From positions 1-64,000 of the forward strand of contig JBBATK010000009.1 of the NCBI GenBank assembly GCA_040398805.1: a stretch of 64,000 bases of DNA, read 5' to 3'. Numbering within the stretch: position 1 is the stretch's first letter; each line of letters starts with the position of its first letter. Positions 25,802-34,240 of this stretch are shown piece after piece. The notes under the pieces are model-generated. The model did no database searches and was not told where the DNA came from. It saw only the letters and a list, made by a program, of their open reading frames with translations. A program made the translations under genes and the position numbers. This DNA is from JBBATK01 sp040398805 (lineage in GTDB: Bacteria; Bacteroidota; Ignavibacteria; Kapaibacteriales; NICIL-2).

Positions 25802-27031
25802 ATGCGGAGAGTGGTGCTCGTGATGTGTGCCTTGCTTCTGCCGGCAGCGGCTCCGTGCGTGGCGCAGAGCACGGCGAATGGCACATCCGGAAAGACGGGA
25901 CAGATCACGGGTCCTGAGCGCCGCATCGCTATCGGTGCATCGGTGGGCGTGGTACGTCCGATGAACGAAGCGGCCTATCTGAACAATCAGGTGACGAGCG
26001 GAACCTTCGACCTCTTTGCCTTCCTGCGCGACGGATTCGTTCCCGGCTTTATGCCCGAGGTGCGGATCTCCCGCGCCACCAACAAGTCCAAGGACACCGT
26101 GGCATACTCGGCATATCGAACGCACCTATGGACTCTCGACATGCGCCTGCGGTGGTTTCCCGGAACGACGGAGCACGACGTCGTGGCACCGTATGTTTCC
26201 GCCGGACTGGGCATCGTGATTCCTGAGAACGAATTCCCGACGGAGATCTCCGACCCCACTTTTCGCAAGAACACGGCGGCTCTGCTCTTCCCTGTCCATG
26301 TCGGCGCGCTCGTGCGTCTCACACGTAGCATCTCCGCCGACCTGCAGGCTGGGTGGATGTTCACGACATCGGATGACATCAATCCTGCTCACGACGGACG
26401 CTTCGATGGATGGCTGCGCGGATGCGTAGGACTGGTGTATACCCTTCCCGGTGCGGCCGTGGACACGGACGAAGACGAGCTTTCGGACGCGGAGGAACGT
26501 CGGCTGGGTACGGATCCATACCGAGCGGACACGGATGTGGACGGCTTGTCGGATGGCGCAGAGGTGTTGGAATACGGCACCGATCCGTTGAATGTGGATT
26601 CGGACGACGGAGGGGTTATCGATGGCATCGAGGCGACGCGCGGCACGAGTCCGACGGATGTCGTCGACGACATCCTTTCCATACGTCCGGGCGAAAGCGT
26701 CGCCTTGCGCAACGTCGTCTTCGAAACCGGTCAGACCACCTTTCCCGCTTCATCCGTCACCATCCTCCGATCGCTTGCCTCCTTCCTGCAGAAGACACCG
26801 ACCGCGGAGGTCCTCATCCTTGGTCACACCGATGCCACAGGTGATCGCGACTCGAACTTCGTCCTCTCGCGATTGCGTGCACAAGGCGTCCGTGATTGGC
26901 TGCTTGCTCAGGGGATATCCGGCGCTCGGATGACGACGAACGGTCTTGGTCCCGACAACCCGGCGAGCTCGAACAGCAGCGCCGAAGGTCGGCGACGTAA
27001 CCGCCGCATCGAGATCCTCCGCACGAAGTGA
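25802..27031 (+). CDS. OmpA family protein with calcium-binding (TSP3-like) repeats
   Basis: An outer-membrane anchored protein of 409 residues. Signal peptide (about residues 1-22), an N-terminal beta-barrel-like region (about 25-215), then Asp-rich repeats (DTDEDELSDAEE, DTDVDGLSDGAE, DSDDGGVIDGIE) of the calcium-binding thrombospondin type 3 kind. The C-terminal OmpA domain binds peptidoglycan: LILGHTDATGD and the later GRRRNRRIEI motif. Such proteins link outer membrane and cell wall. ATG at 25802 is preferred for the signal peptide; an in-frame ATG at 25673 would add 43 residues without one. Confidence 0.88.
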   Translation: MRRVVLVMCALLLPAAAPCVAQSTANGTSGKTGQITGPERRIAIGASVGVVRPMNEAAYLNNQVTSGTFDLFAFLRDGFVPGFMPEVRISRATNKSKDTVAYSAYRTHLWTLDMRLRWFPGTTEHDVVAPYVSAGLGIVIPENEFPTEISDPTFRKNTAALLFPVHVGALVRLTRSISADLQAGWMFTTSDDINPAHDGRFDGWLRGCVGLVYTLPGAAVDTDEDELSDAEERRLGTDPYRADTDVDGLSDGAEVLEYGTDPLNVDSDDGGVIDGIEATRGTSPTDVVDDILSIRPGESVALRNVVFETGQTTFPASSVTILRSLASFLQKTPTAEVLILGHTDATGDRDSNFVLSRLRAQGVRDWLLAQGISGARMTTNGLGPDNPASSNSSAEGRRRNRRIEILRTK

Positions 27032-27052
27032 GTGCATTCGTTGAACCGTACC

Positions 27053-27102
27053 ACGGTGCCACAGGGCCATGATTCTGTGGATCGGTATCGACACGGCACC
27101 GT
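27053..27102. terminator. Possible hairpin between convergent ompA and M24 peptidase genes
   Basis: Inverted repeat ACGGTGCC (27053-27060) / GGCACCGT (27095-27102) encloses a second one, CCACAG / CTGTGG (27059-27080). There is no U-run, so a role as terminator is only suggested by position between convergent genes. Confidence 0.3.
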
Positions 27103-27140
27103 TCCCTCCGCCCCGCAGAGGAAGATGGAAGGGGTAGGAC

Positions 27141-28238
27141 TTAGAGTTCGATCATCTCGCGGGGCGACGTGGTCAGCAGCACGGGGTCGTGCGCGGTCAC
27201 GTGCACATCGTCTTCCAGGCGCATGCCGAACTTTCCGGGGATATACACGCCGGGTTCGATGGTGATGACGGCGTTCTCGGGCACGACGCCATCCTTGTTC
27301 GCGAAGCTGATGCCCGGCTGTTCGTGCACTTCGATACCGAGTCCGTGCCCCAACGAGTGCTTGAAGTAGTCACCGTATCCGGCATCGGTGATGATACGGC
27401 GCGCGATGGCATCGAGCGATGCGGCTTTCACACCGGCGCGCACGGCATCGATGGACCTCTTGTGCGCTTCCGTCACGGCACGCCATGCGTTCTTGGCTTC
27501 TTGCGGCGCTTTGCCGATGGAGAAGGTGCGCGTCATATCCGAGTTGAAGCCGTTGACGATGCAGCCGAAGTCCAACGTGACGACGTCGCCTTTTTTGAGT
27601 TTCCGTTCGCCCGCGCGACCATGGACGAAAGCGCCATGCTCGCCGCCCACGAGGATGATGCTGAAGGCATCGCCTTCCGAGCCGCGCTTGCGACCCTGAT
27701 AGGAGATCTCCGCGGCGATGTCGATCTCGCGCATGCCGGGCTTCACGAATCCGAGCACGAACTCGTACACTTGCGCAGCGATGTGCGCGGCTTGGCGGAT
27801 ATACCGAATCTCCTCGGCGGATTTGGCGATCGTGGTCTCACGAGCCAGTCCCGGCGCGGCTTTCAGGGAAATCCCCTTCACCGCTTTGCGGATGGCCGCT
27901 GCGGCATCTACGGACACCACGTTGGATTCGAAGCCGACGATCTGTCCGGACCGTATGAGTTTCTTCTCGGCCACTGCCTTCCACACGTTCCGCTCGATGA
28001 AGGTCCGCAGACCGTCGATGGCGAAGAGCTCCCCCGCGATCTGCTCGGTATAGCGGTCGTCGGTGAAGAAGTACACGTTCCGTGCTGTGATGATGAGCGT
28101 GGCATTGGAGCCGCTGAAGTTCGTCAGATACCGTATCGTCGGCAGATGATGGACGATGTACGCGGAAAGGTTCTTCTTCTTCATTGAAGAGCGAATCTGC
28201 GAAAGACGGTGCGCGGTGGTCTCGTGTACTGCTGCCAT
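27141..28238 (-). CDS. pepP: Xaa-Pro aminopeptidase (M24 family)
   Basis: A metallopeptidase that removes N-terminal residues preceding proline. The 365-residue protein has a creatinase-like N-terminal domain (about 1-125) and the pita-bread domain. Five metal ligands are visible: Asp in TLDFGC, Asp in NSDMTRTF, His in LGHGLG, Glu in TIEPGVY and Glu in MRLEDDV. A cytoplasmic location is predicted. ATG at 28238 gives the family-typical start; the frame continues upstream without similarity. A TATTTTTG box is 27 nt before the ATG. Divergent/adjacent to cutA on the same strand upstream. The symbol follows the general M24B family rather than strict orthology. Confidence 0.88.
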   Translation of the reverse strand: MAAVHETTAHRLSQIRSSMKKKNLSAYIVHHLPTIRYLTNFSGSNATLIITARNVYFFTDDRYTEQIAGELFAIDGLRTFIERNVWKAVAEKKLIRSGQIVGFESNVVSVDAAAAIRKAVKGISLKAAPGLARETTIAKSAEEIRYIRQAAHIAAQVYEFVLGFVKPGMREIDIAAEISYQGRKRGSEGDAFSIILVGGEHGAFVHGRAGERKLKKGDVVTLDFGCIVNGFNSDMTRTFSIGKAPQEAKNAWRAVTEAHKRSIDAVRAGVKAASLDAIARRIITDAGYGDYFKHSLGHGLGIEVHEQPGISFANKDGVVPENAVITIEPGVYIPGKFGMRLEDDVHVTAHDPVLLTTSPREMIEL

Positions 28239-28265
28239 GGGAATCGTGTGTTCGTGAGAGAGCGG

Positions 28266-28273
28266 CAAAAATA
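28266..28273 (-). promoter_or_regulatory. -7 box TATTTTTG upstream of pepP
   Basis: Exact TAnnTTTG match on the minus strand 27 nt before the pepP ATG, in the gap after cutA. Confidence 0.6.
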
Positions 28274-28339
28274 CGGAAGGAACGGCGAGCATGGGATGTC
28301 GGGTCTCGGCGAATCGACAGGCCGTGCGGTATGCGTGCG

Positions 28340-28666
28340 TCAATGCAGGACCGAGCGCATCCACCGTCGATACGGTTCATGGATATCCGACACGGTCCAG
28401 GCGATCATTTCCATGGTATCATACGGATGCATCGCACGGACGGCGCGCTCGCATGCCGCAAGATGCGCTTGATCGGTCTTGATGAGCATGAGCACTTCGT
28501 CCGCCTCCTCCACCGCGCCATTCCACCTATACACCGAGTGCGCTCCGGGCAGCACGGTGCAGCACGCGGCCATGCCCGTACCCACCAGCTCGCGGGCGAT
28601 GGTCTTGGCCGTTTGCAGGGTATCGATGCTGATAAGGACCATTCGTTCGTCGTTGGTGGTTTCCAT
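28340..28666 (-). CDS. cutA: Divalent cation tolerance protein CutA
   Basis: A small trimeric ferredoxin-like fold protein of 108 residues, the usual CutA length. The conserved blocks MVLISIDTLQTAKTIA, CCTVLPGAHSVYRWNG, EADEVLMLIKT and HPYDTMEMIA are all present. CutA has been linked to copper tolerance, but its molecular function is unsettled. ATG at 28666 is chosen by family length. On the minus strand upstream of pepP and divergent from the 99-residue membrane protein. Confidence 0.92.
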   Translation of the reverse strand: METTNDERMVLISIDTLQTAKTIARELVGTGMAACCTVLPGAHSVYRWNGAVEEADEVLMLIKTDQAHLAACERAVRAMHPYDTMEMIAWTVSDIHEPYRRWMRSVLH

Positions 28667-28725
28667 AGGGGAGAAAATTGATGGGTGGACGGTACCGAGT
28701 CCGGACACGGAATCCGGCCCCGAAG

Positions 28726-28733
28726 TATTTTTG
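28726..28733 (+). promoter_or_regulatory. -7 box TATTTTTG upstream of the 99-residue membrane protein
   Basis: Exact TAnnTTTG match on the plus strand, 82 nt before the ATG at 28816. Confidence 0.5.
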
Positions 28734-28815
28734 AAGCGTCGTCACGGCGGCACTCACACGCCGCTTCGTCGTCGCGCCGGTCACGCCGCGACATCACAAC
28801 GCTTACGAGGAACCT

Positions 28816-29115
28816 ATGATCGAGCTGTTCATCCTGTATCTGCACATCCTGGGTGCGTCGTATGCCTTTGCCAAGAGCTGGCAGAAGACGGGAATGAAGG
28901 ACGGGTTGCAATCCGTGGCGCTCATGGGACTGGTCTTCGTCATCGGATGGTCCATCACCTCGCCTCTTGCCAATATCGTGCTACCGAACGAATGGCGGTC
29001 CCAGCGCTTCTCCAGCGATACACTGGGCTTGATACTTCTGCTCATACCGGAAGCGCTCTTCTTCAAGATGTTCTTTCTGAAGGACGAAGACCCCGCAGAG
29101 ACGGCAACACCGTAA
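28816..29115 (+). CDS. Small membrane protein of unknown function
   Basis: A 99-residue protein with three hydrophobic segments (about residues 3-18, 33-52 and 69-87) and an acidic C-terminal tail. It has a GAGG ribosome-binding site 7 nt before the ATG and a promoter box 82 nt upstream. I do not recognise the family. Its stop codon abuts, with no spacing, the stop codon of the convergent dut gene. Confidence 0.7.
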   Translation: MIELFILYLHILGASYAFAKSWQKTGMKDGLQSVALMGLVFVIGWSITSPLANIVLPNEWRSQRFSSDTLGLILLLIPEALFFKMFFLKDEDPAETATP

Positions 29116-29589
29116 TCACGACGCGGCTGCTGCGCCGGCGACGCCCGTACTGCCGAAGCCGCCGGCACCCCGATGGGTATCGTCCAACTCCTCCACCACG
29201 TTCCATGCGACTTTCTCGTACCGTGCCACCACAAGCTGCGCGATGCGATCGCCGCGGCGCACGGTGAACGGCTCTGCGCCCATGTTCGCAAGTATCACCT
29301 TGATTTCTCCACGATAATCGCTGTCGATGGTGCCGGGCGCGTTCAAACAGAACACAGCATTCTTCGCGGCGAGTCCGCTGCGGCTCCTCACCTGGCATTC
29401 ATACCCTGCAGGCAAGGCGATGGCCAGGCCTGTGGGAACGAGCGCCACGGTGCCCGGCGCGATGACGAGCTCGCTCTCCACCGCTGCGTGCACATCCATG
29501 CCGGCGGCACCTTCGGTGGCATAGAGGGGTAGAGGAAGATCGGCGTGCGTGTCCGATACTTTGCGAAGAGAGACGGAGATGGTGCTCAT
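29116..29589 (-). CDS. dut: Deoxyuridine 5'-triphosphate nucleotidohydrolase
   Basis: Hydrolyses dUTP to dUMP and pyrophosphate, keeping uracil out of DNA. The 157-residue trimeric-type protein shows the dUTPase motifs in order: AAGMDVHA, RSRSGLA, NAPGTIDSDYRGE (with catalytic Asp and Tyr), RIAQLVV and the C-terminal GGFGSTG that closes on the phosphates. ATG at 29589 is selected by family start. It is last in a minus-strand series after the cation exporter gene (81-bp gap). Confidence 0.95.
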   Translation of the reverse strand: MSTISVSLRKVSDTHADLPLPLYATEGAAGMDVHAAVESELVIAPGTVALVPTGLAIALPAGYECQVRSRSGLAAKNAVFCLNAPGTIDSDYRGEIKVILANMGAEPFTVRRGDRIAQLVVARYEKVAWNVVEELDDTHRGAGGFGSTGVAGAAAAS

Positions 29590-29670
29590 GGGACGTCGTT
29601 GGAGGTTAATGGTTATGGATACGGGATCGGAATCATCGTTCGATGCTTCCGATGCCGGCATCGATGAGTG

Positions 29671-30708
29671 TCATTCCTGCTTCGTAGCGCCTGCGTCGGC
29701 CACGACATGCTCGCCGTCGCACGCATGACAGGTATGCTTTTCCTGAAACGCCCGGGTTTCGATCTGCAACGTGGTATGCGAGAGCGCAAACGTCGTGCGA
29801 AGCACGTCGAGAAGGTCGTGCAGCACGGCATCGCTATCGGTGCCGGGATCGATCACCACATGTGCGCTGAGCGCGTGGGTATCGGCACCGATGTGCCACA
29901 CGTGGATGTCGTGCGCCCCTACCACACCGTGACGGGACAGCAGCGTCGTACGGATGTCGTCGATATTCAGATGCTCGGGCGTGGACTCCATGAGGATGAC
30001 GACGGCACGTTTGATGAGCGAGTACGCGCTACGCGTGATGAACACGGTGATGAGGATGGAGATGATGGGATCGAACAGTTCCCAGCCGGTCCATTGGATC
30101 ATGAGCGCGCCGACGATGACACCGAGGGACGAAAGAAGATCCGTGAGCACGTGCAGATAGGCACTGCGCGTGGTGAGATGTTCGGAGCCGTGAAGGAAGT
30201 ACAGCGAAACGCCGTTGGCGATGAAGCCGATGACGGCCACGATGAGCATCTCGTGCGCATGGACGTCTTCCGGCGACGCGAAACGCTGAATGGCTTCCAC
30301 GAAGATGAAGCCGCACATGATGAACAGGATGGTGCCGTTCAAGAGTGCGGCCAGGATCTCCACGCGTCGCCAACCGTAGTTGAACTTATGGGACTGGGTC
30401 CGTTTCAGCGCAACTCGGAGGCCAACGAATGATATGAGGATGGACGCGAAGTCCACCAGCATGTGACCGCTGTCGGAGAGCAGTGCCAACGAATTCGAGA
30501 TGACGCTTCCGACGAGTTGGACGGCGAAGACCAGACCCGTCATGATCATGGCGATGACAAGGGCGCGGGAATCCCGCGCCAGGTCGGTACCGCCCGCAGG
30601 AGAGTGTGCGTGTGCATGAGCGTGCACGTGCGCATGACCATGAGCATGAGCATGAGCATGTGCATGTGCGTGACCGTGAGAATGATCGTGATGAAGGTTG
30701 CGCATCAT
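29671..30708 (-). CDS. Cation diffusion facilitator (zinc-type), His-rich N-terminus
   Basis: An inner-membrane efflux protein of 345 residues that exchanges protons for zinc or similar divalent metals. Six transmembrane helices follow a cytosolic N-terminus made of about fifteen HA/HG/HV dipeptides (residues 6-36). The metal-site motifs HMLVD and HVLTD are in helices II and V, as in CzcD/ZitB transporters. The C-terminal cytoplasmic domain (about 225-330) is present, and a CHAC pair lies near the end. The His-rich stretch likely gathers metal ions. Starts with two consecutive ATGs at 30708/30705. It follows the outer-membrane protein gene by 43 bp, so probably the same operon. Confidence 0.9.
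   Translation of the reverse strand: MMRNLHHDHSHGHAHAHAHAHAHGHAHVHAHAHAHSPAGGTDLARDSRALVIAMIMTGLVFAVQLVGSVISNSLALLSDSGHMLVDFASILISFVGLRVALKRTQSHKFNYGWRRVEILAALLNGTILFIMCGFIFVEAIQRFASPEDVHAHEMLIVAVIGFIANGVSLYFLHGSEHLTTRSAYLHVLTDLLSSLGVIVGALMIQWTGWELFDPIISILITVFITRSAYSLIKRAVVILMESTPEHLNIDDIRTTLLSRHGVVGAHDIHVWHIGADTHALSAHVVIDPGTDSDAVLHDLLDVLRTTFALSHTTLQIETRAFQEKHTCHACDGEHVVADAGATKQE
30602..30691 (-). repeat. Low-complexity His-Ala codon repeat
   Basis: A run of repeated CATGAG/CATGTG-type hexamers at the 5' end of the cation exporter gene, encoding the His-rich segment. Length variation through slippage would change the number of His pairs without shifting the frame. Confidence 0.75.
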
Positions 30709-30751
30709 GGGAACGTTGGTTGAGATCCGTGAAAGCGGAACGGGTCCGACA

Positions 30752-32020
30752 TCAGAACCTGTAGGACAGACCGCCCGTGAAGAGGTTGAACTCGCTCACG
30801 GAGTAGTCGGCGAAAATGGCGAATCGACCGAGCGTCTTCTGCAATCCGAAGGTCCACTTGAGCATGCGGTCGTTGAATGACGACTTGCTGACCTGCTTGA
30901 CGTCGTCGCCGGGCCACCCGCGAGAGGGATCCTTGATGATCTCCCGCGTCACGGGATCCACGCCGAGCAAGCCCAGACTGATCTGGACTTCTTGCGGCAG
31001 AACGTAGGTGTAGGACGAATTGATGTTCACTGCGGCATAATCGATGCCCGTGTACACTTCACAGATGCCTTTGAACTCCTTGCTGATGTGAAGGTTCACG
31101 TCATAGAAATCCGCTGCGGCTTCCAGTCGCGCTTCCGTCACGCCGACGGTGTTGGACAGTTTCGTGCCTTGATAGGCCACTTGGACGGCTGCGTGGAACA
31201 GGGGGTCGTGGAAGTATTGCGACAGTGAGTGTTTGACGGCGAGACCGAAGAAGGAGAAATCGCCGACGCTCGTATCCCACTGCACAGGCGGCACGTAGCG
31301 CAAGAGTACTTCCGTCCCGCGCCACGACCCGATCTCGAGCTGGGGCACGGCGGCGAAGAGGGTGTTCATGTTCTGTCCGGGAGGCAGAGAGAGAGCTGCG
31401 GGAAGCTTGGAGACGGCATTGACGATGAAGGACTTGTTCGTGGAATCGAGCTGGGAGAACACCGTACTGAACTCGTCGTCGGATGTGAGGATGGTGACCA
31501 GGGAATCCCGTTGGATGTTCACGCTTCCCGGTGCGTTCCCGAAGATGGTGGCGGCTTGGGGCGGCACGGTGACATATCCGCGTTCGAGCCCTTTGTGAAA
31601 CAGCCTCTTCACCAGACTCAACGCCAGGCCTGCGGTGTCGACGATCTCGACGGAGAACTTCGGAAGCAGGGTGATTTTCGTGTAGTCCGTGATCCACTCG
31701 TTGATGGGACGGGACTCGGTGGGTAACGATGGCGTGTAGAGTCGCTGATCATCGCGCACGAAGCCCACCATGGTATGAACGCTGAAACGGAAATACGGCT
31801 TGTCCACGGAATCGGGAACGTACGCCTGGGAGAAGAACCGTGAGTTCGAGGTCGCGTTGATGGTGGTGACGAGCGGCTGCATGAACGGGATGCTGTTCGC
31901 ATTGAACAGGTCGTGCATGAGCGAGCGGGTGATGATCACCGAATTCGTGTCGTAGTTCTTCTGTCCGTAGGCGGCGTGCGAAACGACGGCCACGAGACAG
32001 AGCAGGAGGAGTTTTTTCAT
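30752..32020 (-). CDS. Outer-membrane-type protein, possibly DUF6588
   Basis: A 422-residue exported protein with a signal peptide (about residues 1-19, ending AAYGQ). Alternating beta-strand patterns run through the protein, and it ends FTGGLSYRF, with the terminal Phe of an outer-membrane barrel. The overall pattern resembles DUF6588-type proteins, but that name is tentative. No enzyme motif is visible. Its ATG overlaps the stop of the 58-residue membrane ORF by four bases (ATGA), indicating coupled translation, and the cation exporter follows 43 bp later. Confidence 0.65.
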   Translation of the reverse strand: MKKLLLLCLVAVVSHAAYGQKNYDTNSVIITRSLMHDLFNANSIPFMQPLVTTINATSNSRFFSQAYVPDSVDKPYFRFSVHTMVGFVRDDQRLYTPSLPTESRPINEWITDYTKITLLPKFSVEIVDTAGLALSLVKRLFHKGLERGYVTVPPQAATIFGNAPGSVNIQRDSLVTILTSDDEFSTVFSQLDSTNKSFIVNAVSKLPAALSLPPGQNMNTLFAAVPQLEIGSWRGTEVLLRYVPPVQWDTSVGDFSFFGLAVKHSLSQYFHDPLFHAAVQVAYQGTKLSNTVGVTEARLEAAADFYDVNLHISKEFKGICEVYTGIDYAAVNINSSYTYVLPQEVQISLGLLGVDPVTREIIKDPSRGWPGDDVKQVSKSSFNDRMLKWTFGLQKTLGRFAIFADYSVSEFNLFTGGLSYRF

Positions 32021-32193
32021 CGCAGGAGTTTACGTCGGATGATGAAGAAGACGGGCACGGCGATGAGCATCGCAATGATGATCTTGGTCAGCTGGAAGGC
32101 GAGCCAGAAGATCTGACCCATCAACCAATAGAAAACACCGAGAGCGAAAAAGCCCACGACGAGTGCTCCGACGACGGCAATGATGTTCTTCAT
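32017..32193 (-). CDS. 58-residue two-span membrane protein, coupled to the next gene
   Basis: A small ORF, MKNIIAVVGALVVGFF at the start, with two hydrophobic helices (about residues 4-22 and 28-51) and a basic end (RRKLLR). It is supported by an exact TATATTTG promoter box 22 nt before the ATG and by a 4-base ATGA overlap with the outer-membrane protein gene. No family is recognised. Its position at the head of a minus-strand series (outer-membrane protein, cation exporter, dut) suggests it is genuinely translated. Confidence 0.7.
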   Translation of the reverse strand: MKNIIAVVGALVVGFFALGVFYWLMGQIFWLAFQLTKIIIAMLIAVPVFFIIRRKLLR

Positions 32194-32215
32194 AGGAACC
32201 TGGAATATGATGGGA

Positions 32216-32223
32216 CAAATATA
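32216..32223 (-). promoter_or_regulatory. -7 box TATATTTG upstream of the 58-residue ORF
   Basis: Exact TAnnTTTG match on the minus strand, 22 nt before the ATG at 32193; the likely promoter for the small ORF, outer-membrane protein and probably the cation exporter and dut. Confidence 0.65.
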
Positions 32224-32351
32224 CCACCGGGACGTCCTGCTCTTGCGTCGCTAAGGTCGATACGACCATGGTTGCGGATATGGGTCGACACCGCATCCCA
32301 TGCAGATTCCGCGCCTCTTGTCACTCCTAGTCCGCATGCCATATTGCGACC

Positions 32352-34079
32352 ATGATCACACGTGGACATCGGCGAACGCTCTTCGCCACGGGCTTTGTGG
32401 GAACTCTCTGCCGGCTGTGCATCGCTGCGGCGTGGCTGAGCGGATACCTTCACGCGCAGAACAACGACGGATTCGCCGAGCGGATGGGCGACGACCTTCT
32501 CCTGCTTCGTGCCATGCACGGACGCGCACCCGTCGGTTCGTATGCCGTGACACCGCTGCGTTTATTGTATTCGTCCGCCATGAACGAAGATGCGGGCGCC
32601 ATGCTCACGCTTCGAGAACTACGCACGGAGCTTGCCAGTGCCTACGCGCCGTTGCTCGCTTCGCGAGGCGCTGCGGCCTCCGCGAATCAGCTCCCCACGA
32701 ACGACCCACGCTTTCATCCCTATGTCTTCGCCGATTCTCTCGTGCGCCTGCAGTGCGACATCGGCGGCATGCTGCGATCCGGCGTGACCGACGTGCGGAA
32801 CGCTTCCGAGAGCTTCATGCTGGGTAACCTGACGGCGCGGGCCATGGGTTCGATCGGACCCAACCTCGGGTTCATGCTGTACCTTTCGAACGGCGTCCTT
32901 TTGTCCGGCGATCCCGACAATGTCCGCCAGACCGATCCGTTGCTCGCGCGCACGCTCAAGTTCACAAGTGTGGAGAAAAAGTACTTCGACCGATACATCG
33001 GCTACCTGCAGTATCAATCGGATGTGCTGAACGTGCGTGTCGGACGTGACGTGTTCGCTACGGGGTATTCGCCTATCGACAACCTCGTGCATTCCCGGTA
33101 CGCGCCGCTCATGGACGGCGTCCTTCTGGACATCCCCTATCGTTCCGTTCGATTCACCTCCATCCATGCCGCGGTGGACGGACTGAACGCGGACGGTTCG
33201 ACGATCACGAACAAGTTCATCTCGTCGCACCGTGTGCAGGTAGATCCCGCTTCATGGCTGAGTTTCAGTGTGCACGACATGATCGTCTACTCCGAGCGCG
33301 GCATCGACCTTGCCTACCTGAATCCCTTCGCGTTCTATGTATCCACAGGTCTCACGAACCAATACAAAAGCGATTACGACAATTCCCTGCTCGGCATCGA
33401 TGCGGCGATACGTCCGTGGGAACGCACCCTTATCTACGGTGCCCTCTTGCTGGACGATCTCGCGTTCTCATCGCTTCGCGATACCACCTCGGCAGGCAAT
33501 AACAACAAGGCCATCTGGCAGCTCGGAGCATCGCATGCGCTCGATCTTGGCGGACGTTCCCTGCTCCTGAGCACGGAGTACGTCCGGTGCAACCCCTTCG
33601 TCTATTCGCACCGGCAGATTCGTAACTCATGGACGCACGCGGGTGCTCCTCTGGGGTACAACATCCAGCCGAACAGCGATCGCTTCGCCGTGCAGGCGAA
33701 GTGGTGGATATCGGGTCGGAACTTCCTTGAGATCAATGCGGACTACACGCGATGGGGCGAGAACATCCTCGATAAGAACGGTACCATCCTTACGCAAACA
33801 GTCATCTATCAGAATGGCGATACGGTGCTCGTACCGGTCGGCAATGTCGGCGGAGACATGCTTCGAGGGGATGCGGACTTCCTGCCGGAGCCCTTCAGCG
33901 TGGGGAACGCGTTCTTGCGCGGCAACTTGAGCATCACGCGGCGCGTGCAGATGTGGTTCTCTGCGGAGGTCATGACGAACGTGTTCGTCGATACGCGCGC
34001 CCGCTATCAATTCCGCTCCGGCGGCAACGCTCCCGGCGAACAATGGTGGTTCTCGGTGGAACTGCGCGTGGGATACTGA
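32352..34079 (+). CDS. Wzi-like outer-membrane beta-barrel protein
   Basis: A 575-residue exported protein. A signal peptide (about residues 1-36, ending YLHAQ) is followed by a helical N-terminal part (RELRTELASAY) and a long series of amphipathic strands ending WWFSVELRVGY. The arrangement resembles capsule-assembly Wzi-family proteins, including the helical segment followed by a barrel and LGYNIQPNSDR-type late strands. A role in anchoring surface polysaccharide is possible, with rmlA nearby, but this is inference from architecture. No promoter box of the exact consensus was seen before it. Confidence 0.6.
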   Translation: MITRGHRRTLFATGFVGTLCRLCIAAAWLSGYLHAQNNDGFAERMGDDLLLLRAMHGRAPVGSYAVTPLRLLYSSAMNEDAGAMLTLRELRTELASAYAPLLASRGAAASANQLPTNDPRFHPYVFADSLVRLQCDIGGMLRSGVTDVRNASESFMLGNLTARAMGSIGPNLGFMLYLSNGVLLSGDPDNVRQTDPLLARTLKFTSVEKKYFDRYIGYLQYQSDVLNVRVGRDVFATGYSPIDNLVHSRYAPLMDGVLLDIPYRSVRFTSIHAAVDGLNADGSTITNKFISSHRVQVDPASWLSFSVHDMIVYSERGIDLAYLNPFAFYVSTGLTNQYKSDYDNSLLGIDAAIRPWERTLIYGALLLDDLAFSSLRDTTSAGNNNKAIWQLGASHALDLGGRSLLLSTEYVRCNPFVYSHRQIRNSWTHAGAPLGYNIQPNSDRFAVQAKWWISGRNFLEINADYTRWGENILDKNGTILTQTVIYQNGDTVLVPVGNVGGDMLRGDADFLPEPFSVGNAFLRGNLSITRRVQMWFSAEVMTNVFVDTRARYQFRSGGNAPGEQWWFSVELRVGY

Positions 34080-34240
34080 GTCGCGGCGCTACGTCGAGAC
34101 CATGGATATCACGCGCAGGGTCATCATGCGGACACGATGCAGTCACGACACCAACGCGCGCACCACCTTCCGTCAGAATCTCCTGCTTGTCTCCATTCTC
34201 CGGCGCTGCTCTTGTTTTTCGTGACGTCTCGATACGTGCG

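Noticed and set aside
27189..28187. 332-codon plus-strand ORF opposite pepP
   Set aside because: Antisense frame of a well-supported M24 peptidase gene.
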